In this document: piece by piece, positions 38,404-47,474 of the stretch
Layout of the letters: each line of letters starts with the position of its first letter
Numbering within the stretch: position 1 is the first letter of the stretch
DNA from: an uncultured Alphaproteobacteria bacterium
GTDB lineage: Bacteria; Pseudomonadota; Alphaproteobacteria; RF32; CAG-239
Assembly (NCBI GenBank): GCA_934273635.1
Contig: CAKQSV010000001.1
Coordinates: 124,001 to 188,000 of the forward strand
Direction: 5' to 3'
DNA: 64,000 nt
Program-made: the position numbers and the translations under genes
Notes under the pieces: model-generated
The model's database searches: none
Told to the model about the DNA's origin: nothing
What the model saw: only the letters and a program-made list of their open reading frames with translations

Positions 38404-39282
38404 ATGAAAAGGCGCAAGGTTTTATTTGTTCAGTTGAGTCATATTCACCTTATGGCTAAGAAATGCGCGGTGGTGTTGCTGTTTTTGGTGGCGTTTGCCA
38501 TGATGCTTTTTAATAAAACAGATTCGATTTTGATTGATAAAACCTCATCGGTGGCAACGGATGTGTTTTCGCCGGTGGTCGACCTGTTGGTTGTGCCTGC
38601 TAAAATAGTCTCAAACGCGTTGAACTATGCTTATGACTTCAAAAACATCCGTCATGAGAACAAAAAGTTGCGGGAAGAAAATCGCGAGCTGATTATCAAA
38701 AGCAGCCGCGTGTCTTCTCTGGAGGCGGAAAACCGCTTGTTGTCGGGGTTGCTCAATTATATTCCGCCTAAAGACGCGACTTTTGCAACGGCTAAGATTG
38801 TGGCGGAAGAAGGCGGCGTGTTTTCGCACGCGTTGATTGCTTATACCGCGGAAAACGACAAAGTGCAAAAAGGGCAGGTGGTGTTGGGGGATACCGGCGT
38901 TATCGGTCGTGTGGAGCGCGTGGGTCATATTTATTCTAAGATTATTTTGATTACGGATATTAACTCTAAAATTCCGGTAATGATTGAAAAAAGCCGCGTG
39001 CGGGGAATTTTATCGGGCGACAATACCTCGTTTCCAAAGCTGATATTTATGCCTTTGGACGCCGAGCCGGCAATTGGTGACAAAATCGTTACCTCGGGCG
39101 TGGCCGGTGTTTTTCCGGCGGGGCTGCCGGTTGGCAAAATTGTGGCAATTGAAAAAAACAACATTAAGGTTAAGCCGTTTGCAAATTTGGACAGAGTAGA
39201 GTTTGTGAGAATTGTCGACTATCATTTGTCGGATGTGAGCTATGAGGAAGATATTGCTCAGAGCGAGGGAGCCGAAGACTGA
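38404..39282 (+). CDS. mreC: Rod-shape determining protein MreC
   Basis: MreC is the periplasmic scaffold that activates the RodA-PBP2 wall synthase. The 292-residue protein has one N-terminal membrane helix (about 19-37), a coiled coil (about 80-112, rich in Glu, Lys and Leu), and the two beta-domain region with GDTGVIGRVERVG and VVTSGV-GVFP-GLPVGKI motifs typical of MreC. Length is normal. mreD starts 2 bases after its stop. Confidence 0.96.
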   Translation: MKRRKVLFVQLSHIHLMAKKCAVVLLFLVAFAMMLFNKTDSILIDKTSSVATDVFSPVVDLLVVPAKIVSNALNYAYDFKNIRHENKKLREENRELIIKSSRVSSLEAENRLLSGLLNYIPPKDATFATAKIVAEEGGVFSHALIAYTAENDKVQKGQVVLGDTGVIGRVERVGHIYSKIILITDINSKIPVMIEKSRVRGILSGDNTSFPKLIFMPLDAEPAIGDKIVTSGVAGVFPAGLPVGKIVAIEKNNIKVKPFANLDRVEFVRIVDYHLSDVSYEEDIAQSEGAED

Positions 39283-39284
39283 TT

Positions 39285-39803
39285 ATGAACGACGAGCTGA
39301 AGGAAAATATTAAAAGTTTGGTGCAAAGAACAGTACCGTTTTTGCTGTCGCTGATTTTTGTGCTATTCGGGTATGTACCGGCCAGTTTGGGTGGGTCGGC
39401 AGACCTGCGTCCGGCGGCGGGTATGATTTGCGTGTTTTATTGGGTGCTGCACCGCTCCGATTTGTTTAATATGTTCTCGGTGTTTTTTTTGGCGTTGATT
39501 GCCGACTTTTTGTCTTCGGCACCTCTGGGGGCAGAGATTATCAGCTATCTGACGGTTTATGTGTGCGTGAGCAATTTGAGCAAGTTTTTTACTAACAAGC
39601 CGTTTTTGCTGGTGTGGTACGGTTTTGCCTTTGTTTTTACGGCGGCCGAGGTGCTGAAATGGTTTTTGCTCTCGGTTTATTATGCCGAGTTTTTGCCGTT
39701 GCTACCGCTGTTTTTTATGATTTTTTGCACAATCGCCTGCTATCCGGTTATCGGGTTTGTTAATGATATGGCACAGAGATATTTGATAAACGATGAGGGC
39801 TGA
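39285..39803 (+). CDS. mreD: Rod-shape determining protein MreD
   Basis: The 172-residue product is a small polytopic membrane protein with about five helices. The segment LRPAAGMICVFYWVLHRSDLF and the following ALIADFLSSAPLG are typical of alphaproteobacterial MreD, which binds MreC. Position between mreC and mrdA supports the call. Confidence 0.92.
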   Translation: MNDELKENIKSLVQRTVPFLLSLIFVLFGYVPASLGGSADLRPAAGMICVFYWVLHRSDLFNMFSVFFLALIADFLSSAPLGAEIISYLTVYVCVSNLSKFFTNKPFLLVWYGFAFVFTAAEVLKWFLLSVYYAEFLPLLPLFFMIFCTIACYPVIGFVNDMAQRYLINDEG

Positions 39804-39806
39804 TTT

Positions 39807-41618
39807 ATGAATCGAGATAATGATAAAGGAAAAATTTTAATCAACCGCTCATATATTATGATTGTGGCCAAGTTGGTGTGTTTGGCGCTGATTGTGCTGC
39901 GTTTGTATTATTTGCAGGTGTTTCAGGCTGATAAATATAAAATGCTAGCCGATGAAAACCGTATTTCAACACGTTTGCTGATTCCGCCGCGCGGGGTGAT
40001 TTATGACCGCAACGGGGTGATGGTTGCCAGCAATCGTCAGAATTTTCAGGCGATGATTGTGGCTGAACAGACGCCTAATGTGCAGAAAACTTTAGATAAG
40101 TTTAAGACGATTATGCCGTTTTCGGACGAGGAAGAGGCTCGGGTTAAACGCGACCTTAAGCGCAACCGCAGTTTTGTGCCGATTAAAATTAAGGATAATC
40201 TGAATTGGGAAGAAGTGGCAAAAATTCAGCTCAATGCCGCGGATTTGCAGGGAATTTATATTGACGAGGGGTTAATCCGCGATTATCCGTTCGGGGAGAG
40301 TATGGCGCATATTTTGGGATATGTGTCTTCGGCTTCGGAAAAAGAGGCTAAGAACGATGATGATCCGCTGTTGCAGGTTCCGGAATTTAAAATCGGCAAG
40401 GCGGGGATTGAAAAATTGTTTGAAAAAGAGCTACGCGGCAAGGGTGGTAGTCTCAAATTAGAGGTAAACGCCTATGGGCGGATTATGAAAGAGATTGAGC
40501 GCATAGAGGGCGTGGCAGGCAAGCCGTTGTATTTGACGATTGACTCCCGTTTGCAACAAAAAGCGTTTGAGGCGTTTGGCGAGCAGAGTGGTGCCGCGGT
40601 GGTGCTCGATGTGCATACAGGAGAGGTTTTGGCGTTTGTTTCGGCACCGTCGTATAATCCGAACGCCATGTCAGAGGGTTTGAGTAACAAAGATTGGAAA
40701 GCCCTGTTAAATAACGAGCGTAATCCGTTGTCAAACAAAGCTATTGCGGGGCAATATTCCCCCGGTTCAACCTTCAAAACCATTGTGGCGTTGGCGGCTT
40801 TGGAATCGGGGATTATCAAGCCTGAGACCCGCTTTTTTTGCACAGGGCAGATGTTTTTGGGCAATCATGCGTTTCACTGTTGGCGGCGGCATGGTCATGG
40901 ACATTTGAATATTGTTGAGGCGCTTATGCACTCGTGCGACATTTTCTTTTATGAGACGGCGCAACGTATTGGTATTGAGCGTATTGCCGAAATGTCGCGG
41001 CGTTTTGGCCTAGGGCAGAAGACTAATATTGGTTTGGAGAACGAAAAGTCTGGATTGATTCCTGACAAAGCGTGGAAACTCAAGCGCTTTGGCGAGCCAT
41101 GGCAACAGGGTGAAACCGTTATTTCAGGCATTGGGCAAGGCTATATTTTGACCACACCGTTGCAGTTGGCGACTATGGTGGCGCGTATTGCCAACGGTGG
41201 CTATGAGGTTAAGCCGACTTTTACCAAAGTTAGTGATAAAAGTGCTATCAAAAAAATAAATATTTCTACCGAATATATCAATGCGGTTAAGCAGGGTATG
41301 TATGATGTGGTTAATGTTCCGGGGGGAACGGCGTATCGCTCGCATTTTAATATCAACGGGCAAGAGATGGCCGGTAAAACCGGTTCAACCCAAGTGCGAC
41401 GAATTACCATGAAAGAGCGTCAAACCCGAATTTTGCGGCAAGACGAGTTGCCGTGGAAATATCGTGATCATGCGTTGTTTATTGCTTTTGCTCCGTATGA
41501 CAATCCACGTTACGGCGTGGCGGTTTTGGTTGAGCACGGTGGCGGCGGTTCGTCGGTGGCGGCGCCGATTGCCGGCAAAATTTTGCAAGAAGCCATTAAA
41601 CTTAATATTATCAAATAA
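39807..41618 (+). CDS. mrdA: Penicillin-binding protein 2 (peptidoglycan transpeptidase MrdA)
   Basis: PBP2 is the elongation-specific transpeptidase that works with RodA. The 603-residue protein has an N-terminal membrane helix (about 16-35), the dimerisation domain starting with the conserved RLLIPPRGVIYDRNG segment, and the transpeptidase domain with the SPGSTFK active site, SCD motif and KTGS motif. The order and length match the family. It starts 3 bases after mreD. Confidence 0.97.
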   Translation: MNRDNDKGKILINRSYIMIVAKLVCLALIVLRLYYLQVFQADKYKMLADENRISTRLLIPPRGVIYDRNGVMVASNRQNFQAMIVAEQTPNVQKTLDKFKTIMPFSDEEEARVKRDLKRNRSFVPIKIKDNLNWEEVAKIQLNAADLQGIYIDEGLIRDYPFGESMAHILGYVSSASEKEAKNDDDPLLQVPEFKIGKAGIEKLFEKELRGKGGSLKLEVNAYGRIMKEIERIEGVAGKPLYLTIDSRLQQKAFEAFGEQSGAAVVLDVHTGEVLAFVSAPSYNPNAMSEGLSNKDWKALLNNERNPLSNKAIAGQYSPGSTFKTIVALAALESGIIKPETRFFCTGQMFLGNHAFHCWRRHGHGHLNIVEALMHSCDIFFYETAQRIGIERIAEMSRRFGLGQKTNIGLENEKSGLIPDKAWKLKRFGEPWQQGETVISGIGQGYILTTPLQLATMVARIANGGYEVKPTFTKVSDKSAIKKINISTEYINAVKQGMYDVVNVPGGTAYRSHFNINGQEMAGKTGSTQVRRITMKERQTRILRQDELPWKYRDHALFIAFAPYDNPRYGVAVLVEHGGGGSSVAAPIAGKILQEAIKLNIIK

Positions 41619-41630
41619 AAGGTGTGGGTA

Positions 41631-42770
41631 ATGTATAAGCCGTATGAAACAACAATCAAAAATCAGGCTCAGAGTTTGGGTGAGAAGTTTGCCAACATTA
41701 GTTTCAGCTATGTGTTGTTTATTGTGCTTTTGGCCATGTTCGGCATTGTGGTGTTGTATTCGGCGGCAAACGGCAGTTGGAGCCCGTGGGCGTGGAAGCA
41801 GCTTATGCGCTTTTTTATCGGTTTTGGTCTAATGATTGTGTTGGCGCTGACGGATATTCGCTTTTTTATGCGTTACGCCTATGGTTTGTATTTTTTCACG
41901 CTGATCTTGCTGATTGTGGTGGAGATTACCGGTCATATCGGTATGGGCGCGCAGCGGTGGATTAACTTTGGTCTGTTCAAATTACAGCCCTCCGAACTGA
42001 TGAAAATTTCATTGGTATTGGCTTTGGCGCGCTATTTTCACGCCTCGTCTTTGCAATCTATTCGTTCGGTTCGCGGTATTATTCCGCCCATGATTATGGC
42101 ATTATTCCCCGCGGCGCTGATTGTTATGCAACCCGATTTGGGTACGGCGCTGATGTTGATGTTTACGACTGTGGCCATCTTTTTTGCCGTCGGGGTGCAA
42201 ATTTGGAAGTTTGTGGTGGTTGGCGCCGGTGCGCTCAGTATTATGCCGATTGCGTGGCATTTTTTGCACGATTATCAAAAAAATCGCGTGCTGACGTTTC
42301 TTGACCCTGAGCGTGACCCTTTGGGCGCCGGTTATCACATTATTCAATCCAAAATCGCGCTCGGTTCGGGCGGCGTGTTTGGCAAAGGTTTTATGAACGG
42401 TACGCAGAGTCACTTAAATTTTCTGCCCGAAAAGCATACCGACTTTATTTTTACCATGCTTTCCGAAGAGTTCGGGATGATGGGCGGTTTGCTGATAATT
42501 ATCGTAAATATGCTGATTTTGATTTACAGCTATTCTTTTGCGCTCAAATGTTCTAACTATTTTGGCAAATTAGTGGCAATCGGTTTGGCGACCAACTATT
42601 TTCTTTATGTTTTCATCAACACTGCGATGGTCTTGGGTCTCATCCCCGTTGTCGGTATTCCTCTGCCGCTTATCTCATACGGCGGCACCGTTATGCTCTC
42701 CATCATGGCCTCTTTCGGTATAATTCTATCGGTAAATATTCATCGGAATATTCAGCTTGGCAAAGATTAA
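41631..42770 (+). CDS. rodA: Peptidoglycan glycosyltransferase RodA (MrdB)
   Basis: RodA is the SEDS-family glycosyltransferase of the elongasome. The ATG at 41631 follows AAAAGG by 8 bases; a GTG three codons earlier is also in frame. The 379-residue membrane protein has the SEDS features: GAQRWI followed by QPSE-MK, the QPDLGTAL motif, the ERDPLGAGYH-IQS segment with the conserved charged residues, and the C-terminal GIPLPLISYGG motif. It ends the mre operon. Confidence 0.97.
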   Translation: MYKPYETTIKNQAQSLGEKFANISFSYVLFIVLLAMFGIVVLYSAANGSWSPWAWKQLMRFFIGFGLMIVLALTDIRFFMRYAYGLYFFTLILLIVVEITGHIGMGAQRWINFGLFKLQPSELMKISLVLALARYFHASSLQSIRSVRGIIPPMIMALFPAALIVMQPDLGTALMLMFTTVAIFFAVGVQIWKFVVVGAGALSIMPIAWHFLHDYQKNRVLTFLDPERDPLGAGYHIIQSKIALGSGGVFGKGFMNGTQSHLNFLPEKHTDFIFTMLSEEFGMMGGLLIIIVNMLILIYSYSFALKCSNYFGKLVAIGLATNYFLYVFINTAMVLGLIPVVGIPLPLISYGGTVMLSIMASFGIILSVNIHRNIQLGKD

Positions 42771-42795
42771 AACGCCGTATAAAGGTCTATTACTT

Positions 42796-42846
42796 GAAAG
42801 TTTTTGAACTTATGTACTACTTTGTACACCGCGTTCAAAAACTTTC
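42796..42846. repeat. Palindromic element A (14-bp perfect arms)
   Basis: Arms 42796-42809 and 42833-42846 are perfectly complementary (GAAAGTTTTTGAAC). The loop holds ATGTACTACTTTGTACAC. A short outer ACGCC/GGCGT pairing extends it. There is no T run, so it is not a standard terminator. A related element lies 120 bp downstream. Confidence 0.75.
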
Positions 42847-42917
42847 GGCGTACTAGGCACTTTCTCCGGCGTTTTGTGTTAAGGGGTATCTAATGGGTTA
42901 CTAGGGCAGATTTCGCG

Positions 42918-42967
42918 GATATTTTGCTCGGTCATGTACTTCTATGTACACTCCGCTCGCAAAATTC
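42918..42967. repeat. Palindromic element B, related to A
   Basis: Arms GGATATTTTGC (42918-42928) and GCAAAATTCC (42958-42967) pair with one bulge. The loop contains ATGTACTTCTATGTACAC, which matches the core of element A at 16 of 18 positions although the arms differ. A conserved loop with diverged but self-complementary arms points to a mobile or RNA-level repeat family. Confidence 0.65.
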
Positions 42968-43016
42968 CTAAAATCTTACTATTTTCATGTTATCTGCATT
43001 TTAATAAGAGCAATAA

Positions 43017-43922
43017 TCAGCTTAATTTAATGTTATTTAAGGGGTGGATTTTTTGCACTTTTTTTATGAGTTCATCGGAGATAATATGCGTATAGATTTC
43101 GGTGGTGGTGATGTTTTCGTGTCCAAGCATTTTTTGCACGGCGCGCAAATCTGCCTTATGTCTTAGCAGTTGGGTGGCAAACGAGTGTCTTAAAGTATGC
43201 GGGCTGATACGCGTTGGCGAGATTCCGGCGTTTACCGCGATATTTTTCAGGTGTTTATAAAAGTTATCGCGTGTGATATGTCCGCTTGCCGAGGTCAAAG
43301 ACGGAAAAAGCCACGGGCTTTGTTTGTTTTTGATAAATCTTGCGCGGAAGCTCAAATATTCTCTGATTTCGGCGATAGCCTCGGTTGAGACGGGCACAAT
43401 GCGTTCTTTAGAGCCTTTACCGAAAATCAGAATTTGTTTTTTATCATAATTTATACTATTTAAGGGCAGGCCGACCAGTTCCGAAACGCGCAATCCGCTA
43501 TGATACATCAGCACCAACATGGCGGCAATGCGGCGATGTTTGACATCTTCCTTTGCTTTGGCGGCGGTAATCAGGCGGCTCATTTCGTCTTCATCCAAAA
43601 ACTTCGGGAGCGGTTTTTCGGGTTTGGGACTATCAATGTTTGCCGCCGGATTTTGCGCAATTAAATCTTCAGAAAACAGAAATTTGCAAAATTCTCGTAT
43701 TGCCGATAATTTTCGTGCCTGCGTTTTGGTGGTATAACATTTTTCTTCGGCCAAAAAACTGATAAAGTCAGAAATTTTCTGTCTCGTAATATCTTCGGGT
43801 TTACTGATTTTTTGATTGTGGATAAATTGTTCAATATCAACGCGATAGGCGTTTTCGGTATTTACTGCCGCGCCTTTTTCTGCCATTTGCATCTCTAAAA
43901 AATCAGCTAACAGCCGTTGCAT
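43017..43922 (-). CDS. xerD: Tyrosine recombinase XerD
   Basis: XerC/XerD recombinases resolve chromosome dimers at dif. The 301-residue protein has the SAM-like core-binding domain (about 1-90) and the catalytic domain with R145 (SGLRVSEL), K169 (FGKGSKER), H242 and R245 (HTLRHSFA), H268 (LGHENITTT) and the nucleophile Y277 (IYTH). XerD rather than XerC is favoured by the neighbourhood beside aroK. FtsK, which activates XerD, is encoded at the right end of the window. The ATG lies 2 bases after the stop of a small upstream gene. Confidence 0.92.
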   Translation of the reverse strand: MQRLLADFLEMQMAEKGAAVNTENAYRVDIEQFIHNQKISKPEDITRQKISDFISFLAEEKCYTTKTQARKLSAIREFCKFLFSEDLIAQNPAANIDSPKPEKPLPKFLDEDEMSRLITAAKAKEDVKHRRIAAMLVLMYHSGLRVSELVGLPLNSINYDKKQILIFGKGSKERIVPVSTEAIAEIREYLSFRARFIKNKQSPWLFPSLTSASGHITRDNFYKHLKNIAVNAGISPTRISPHTLRHSFATQLLRHKADLRAVQKMLGHENITTTEIYTHIISDELIKKVQKIHPLNNIKLS

Positions 43923-43924
43923 GA

Positions 43925-44068
43925 TTATTTTGACAAGAAGTCGTTAGGGATTGTTTGGGTAACGTGTTCGCTATGCAACGGAATATCGTGTGTGGAGACA
44001 TAAAATACGCCGGCAATGATTGCTAAACCGATAATATAATAGATAAGTTTTGATTTTTTCTGTCTCAT
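43925..44068 (-). CDS. 47-residue single-pass membrane peptide upstream of xerD
   Basis: A complete short frame runs from the ATG at 44068, preceded by AAAAGG at 8 bases, to a TAA at 43925, 2 bases before the xerD ATG. The product has a basic start (RQKKSK), one hydrophobic helix (residues 8-24) and a short polar tail ending in PNDFLSK. Good ribosome site, tight coupling to xerD and a sensible membrane topology support it as a real gene. No function known to me. Confidence 0.65.
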   Translation of the reverse strand: MRQKKSKLIYYIIGLAIIAGVFYVSTHDIPLHSEHVTQTIPNDFLSK

Positions 44069-44160
44069 GCTGTATAACCTTTTAAAAATAAGTTGCTAAA
44101 TATTAATCTGTTTATATATTTAGCATAAGAATAATGAAAGATGTATAAAAAATTTTGAAA

Positions 44161-44694
44161 ATGATGATAAAAAATAACAAAATTATATTACTGGTCGGTT
44201 TGATGGGCAGCGGGAAGACCAGTGTCGGTCGCAGATTGGCGAAAAAACTCAATTTGCCGTTTGTGGACGGGGACTCTGAAATTGAAAAGGCTGCCGGTTT
44301 GTCTTTGGTCGATGTGTTAAAGTGCTTTGGCGAAAAAGAATATCGCGCCGGTGAAATGCGGGTGATGAAGCGTTTGTTGCAAGGCGACCCTTGTGTTTTA
44401 GCCTCCGGCGGCGGTTCGTTTGTGGCGGAGCAGACGCGGCAATTAGCCAAAGAACACGCGATTACGGTTTGGCTAAAAGCGGATGTTGATGTGCTTTATA
44501 ACCGCACGGCCGGTCGTAAGCATCGCCCGTTTTTGGAAGGATGCGAAGACCATCTTAAAAGCAAATTGGAATCGTATATCAGTGAGGAATACCCCTATTA
44601 TTCCGAGGCGGATATTGTGGTGGAAACCCGTGAGGAGCAGGTGGATAACACGGTTAGTCGGGTTTTGGACGCTTTGCAGGCTTTTAAGGACTAA
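44161..44694 (+). CDS. aroK: Shikimate kinase
   Basis: AroK phosphorylates shikimate in the chorismate pathway. I use the ATG at 44161 (another follows at 44164), giving 177 residues. The P-loop is GLMGSGKT (13-20), the shikimate-binding Asp is in FVDGDSEIE, and the GGGSF and R-HRPFL lid motifs are present. The gene is divergent from xerD, and aroB, often next to it, is absent. Its stop overlaps the convergent nth stop. Confidence 0.96.
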   Translation: MMIKNNKIILLVGLMGSGKTSVGRRLAKKLNLPFVDGDSEIEKAAGLSLVDVLKCFGEKEYRAGEMRVMKRLLQGDPCVLASGGGSFVAEQTRQLAKEHAITVWLKADVDVLYNRTAGRKHRPFLEGCEDHLKSKLESYISEEYPYYSEADIVVETREEQVDNTVSRVLDALQAFKD

Positions 44695-45326
44695 ATTAAC
44701 TTATCTTCACAAGAGCAGAATCGGCTGATTGGGCAGTTGGCGCAATCGGGTTTTTGCGCTTTGCAAATGTAGCGCCCAAACAAAACCAGCCAATGATTGG
44801 TGTTTTTAACATATTCTTCCGGCAGGTTACGGAGCAAGTCTTTTTCAACCTCCAACGGCGTTTTACCTTGACTGAAATCTAAACGGTGAGAAATTCTCAT
44901 CACATGGGTGTCAACAGCTAACGTCGGGCGATTGAACCACACGTTCAGCACAACATTGGCGGTTTTGCGTCCGACACCGGCCAATGTTTGCAGTTGCTCG
45001 CGATTGTCGGGGACAACGCCATGATATTTGTCGACCAGCTCTTGGCTCATAGCCATAATGTGTTTGGCTTTGTTGTTATAAAGTCCAATGGTTTTAATAT
45101 GGTTTTTAAGGTTTTCAATCCCTAAATCAAGCATTTTTTGCGGGGTGTCGGCGACGGCAAACAGTTTTGCGGTGGCTTTGTTCACGCCTTTATCCGTGCT
45201 TTGCGCCGACAATACAACCGCGACCAATAAGGTGAACGCATTAGTATAATTAAGCTCACAGCGTGGGTTGGGGTCAAGCTGTCGGAAAACATCCATAATT
45301 TTAAGAATTTCAGCGGCGGAACGCAT
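44691..45326 (-). CDS. nth: Endonuclease III
   Basis: Nth is the bifunctional glycosylase/AP lyase for oxidised pyrimidines. The 211-residue protein has the helix-hairpin-helix LAGVGRKTA with the catalytic K121, the catalytic D139 in VDTH, and the 4Fe-4S cluster cysteines C188, C195, C198 and C204. Its ATG overlaps the tsaD TGA by one base, so it is coupled to tsaD. Confidence 0.97.
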   Translation of the reverse strand: MRSAAEILKIMDVFRQLDPNPRCELNYTNAFTLLVAVVLSAQSTDKGVNKATAKLFAVADTPQKMLDLGIENLKNHIKTIGLYNNKAKHIMAMSQELVDKYHGVVPDNREQLQTLAGVGRKTANVVLNVWFNRPTLAVDTHVMRISHRLDFSQGKTPLEVEKDLLRNLPEEYVKNTNHWLVLFGRYICKAQKPDCANCPISRFCSCEDKLI

Positions 45327-46402
45327 CAGGCCTTAACGCCTCCGGCGCCGGCGGCTTTGGGAGCGTTTTCATCTAGCGGCCAACGCGGGCGCGGTTTGAA
45401 GTCTAAACCATTAGTGTTGCCGGCGGCGAATCGTTCTAAACCCGCCCAAGCAATCATTACGCCGTTGTCGGTGCAATACTTAATCGGCGGCGCGGAGAAA
45501 ATAAGGTTGTTAGCTGTTGCCAAATCTTGTAAATGGCTGCGCAAATAGGTGTTGGCGGCAACTCCTCCGGAGACGACCAAATCTTTGCCCTCGGGGTATT
45601 TTTCTTTGAAAATGGCGATTGCGCGTTTGAGTTTGTCGCACAGGCTGCGCGTGGCGGCATATTGGAACGAGGCGCAAATGTCCGCCGTGTCTTGTTTGTT
45701 GATGATGGCGTGTTCTATGTTGCCATCGGGCGCGTATGATTCGATAATTTTGCGCACCGCGGTTTTGAGACCGGAGAAAGACAGGTTGCAGTCGCCGGAA
45801 TTATGCAACGGACGCGGTAAAACGAATCGAGTTTCATCACCAACAGACGCCATCTTTTCAATCATCGGACCCCCAGGGTAGCCAAGGTTGAGCATTTTGG
45901 CAACCTTGTCAAAAGCCTCGCCGGCGGCGTCGTCAATCGTGGTGCCAAGGCGCTCGAAATCATCCACTCCTTTAACGATGAGGATTTGGCAGTGTCCGCC
46001 CGAGACCAACAACAGCAAATAAGGATACTTCACGTCTCCGGTCAGGCGGGCGCAAAGGGCGTGACCTTCCAAATGGTTGACGGCGACAAACGGTTTATTG
46101 AGCGCCAACGCCAACGCTTTGGCCGCCATAACGCCAATAACCACGCCGCCGATCAGTCCCGGACCGGAAGAGGCGGCAATCGCGTCAATATCATCAAAAC
46201 TCAAGCCAGATTTTTTGAGGCAATGTTCAATAATTTCATCAATATGTTCAAGGTGCGAGCGAGCGGCAATTTCAGGGACAACACCACCAAAAACTTTATG
46301 CTCCTCTTGTGAAAGAAGGCTTTGACCTAAGATTTCTTTTTTGTCATTTACAATCGCGGCCGCCGTCTCGTCGCAACTGCTTTCTATTCCCAAAACAATC
46401 AT
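45326..46402 (-). CDS. tsaD: tRNA t6A threonylcarbamoyltransferase TsaD
   Basis: TsaD transfers the threonylcarbamoyl group to A37 of ANN-decoding tRNAs. The 358-residue ASKHA-fold protein begins LGIESSCDETA, has the metal-binding NHLEGHA motif (two His), the LLLVSGGHCQ phosphate loop and the VSGGVAANTYLR motif near the C-terminus. It ends in a short Ala/Gly-rich tail. It starts back-to-back with the Mic60-like gene. Confidence 0.97.
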   Translation of the reverse strand: MIVLGIESSCDETAAAIVNDKKEILGQSLLSQEEHKVFGGVVPEIAARSHLEHIDEIIEHCLKKSGLSFDDIDAIAASSGPGLIGGVVIGVMAAKALALALNKPFVAVNHLEGHALCARLTGDVKYPYLLLLVSGGHCQILIVKGVDDFERLGTTIDDAAGEAFDKVAKMLNLGYPGGPMIEKMASVGDETRFVLPRPLHNSGDCNLSFSGLKTAVRKIIESYAPDGNIEHAIINKQDTADICASFQYAATRSLCDKLKRAIAIFKEKYPEGKDLVVSGGVAANTYLRSHLQDLATANNLIFSAPPIKYCTDNGVMIAWAGLERFAAGNTNGLDFKPRPRWPLDENAPKAAGAGGVKA

Positions 46403-46492
46403 TTGAATTTTCCACTAAAAAGATTGAAGTTTTATTTTTATTATATACACTATAAAATATTTGTTGCCAACACTTATATAAGGATTTTAAAA

Positions 46493-47470
46493 ATGACGGA
46501 ACAGGAACAAAATGTGTCGGAAAATGAGGCGCAAAAAGCCTCGATAAATTTGATGGTTAAGGTCAAGTCTTTGATTATTAAACTTTTTATTGTCGCATTG
46601 TTGGGCGGTGCCGGCTATTTTGTTTATACGCACCCGCAGGTGTTGGATAAGATAAAATTTGATAAAAACGATGAGCAGGCGGCAAATGAGGCGTTGATGT
46701 TGCAGGTTAATCAGTTGCAAAATCAGTTAGCTTCGTTGCAGGCGCAGGTGCTTAACCAACCGGCGCCGGATTTGTCGGTGTTTGAAAACAAGGTTGCCAG
46801 TTTGGAAAAGCAAAACCTTAATGTGATTGACTCCAAGGCGGACGCAGCCATTGTGTTGGGGATGTTGACGCGTGTTGACAAGTTGGAAAACCGCGTTGAC
46901 CGTTTGGCAAAAATCAGTGATGACGGCGCTTTGATGTTGAGCGCGGCGATGTTGGTTAAACAAGCGGCGGCCGAAGGTGATGATTTTATCTATGAGGCGG
47001 AGATTTTGAACCAGTTGGCGGACAATGCCTCGGCAATTAAGAAAGATGTTTCGGTCATCGGCGAATATTCGCGTAACGGTGTGGTATCAGAGGTTGAGCT
47101 TGTTCGCCAGTTTAACCGCATTTACAGTACCTCGCAGCGGGAAGAAAAAATTGACGCCAAAGACTGGAAAGAGCGTTTGAATAACAAAATTAATGAATAT
47201 ATTAAAATCAACAAAGTGGGTGAGGGCGCGGTTAAGTCTGCTGATAACAGCACTTTGGACGAGGTGGCGGTTTTGGTTAATGACGGCAAGCTCGCCAAAG
47301 CGGTGAAGTTAATAGAATCTTCAGACAGTGATGATATAAAACAAAATCAACTGTTGCAGGCATGGCTGGCTGATGCGCAAAATACGGTGACTTTTAATCG
47401 CGCAATCAGAAATATCGCGGCTTATTGTTTGGCAGAAATGAAAGTTAATAACCTGAAAAATAAGGAATAG
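46493..47470 (+). CDS. Mic60/mitofilin-like membrane protein
   Basis: The ATG at 46493, with AAGGA 8 bases upstream, gives 325 residues. The layout is that of the alphaproteobacterial Mic60 homologue: a polar N-terminus, one membrane helix (about 27-44), a coiled coil (about 60-150) and a C-terminal helical domain resembling the mitofilin signature. Synteny supports it: in other alphaproteobacteria this gene lies beside tsaD with hemC and hemD between; here the hem genes are absent. Mic60 proteins bend and tether internal membranes. The sequence-level similarity is modest, so the call rests on layout plus position. The sugar-kinase gene starts 4 bases after its stop. Confidence 0.65.
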   Translation: MTEQEQNVSENEAQKASINLMVKVKSLIIKLFIVALLGGAGYFVYTHPQVLDKIKFDKNDEQAANEALMLQVNQLQNQLASLQAQVLNQPAPDLSVFENKVASLEKQNLNVIDSKADAAIVLGMLTRVDKLENRVDRLAKISDDGALMLSAAMLVKQAAAEGDDFIYEAEILNQLADNASAIKKDVSVIGEYSRNGVVSEVELVRQFNRIYSTSQREEKIDAKDWKERLNNKINEYIKINKVGEGAVKSADNSTLDEVAVLVNDGKLAKAVKLIESSDSDDIKQNQLLQAWLADAQNTVTFNRAIRNIAAYCLAEMKVNNLKNKE

Positions 47471-47474
47471 TTTT

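Noticed and set aside
42771..43016. Palindromes read as a CRISPR array or a terminator
   Set aside because: Only two non-identical copies occur, with no spacers or cas genes, and there is no T run behind either hairpin.
43017..43922. XerD-like recombinase as an integron or phage integrase
   Set aside because: Full-length Xer-type motifs and the xerD-aroK neighbourhood indicate the housekeeping recombinase. No attachment-site duplication or phage genes are nearby.
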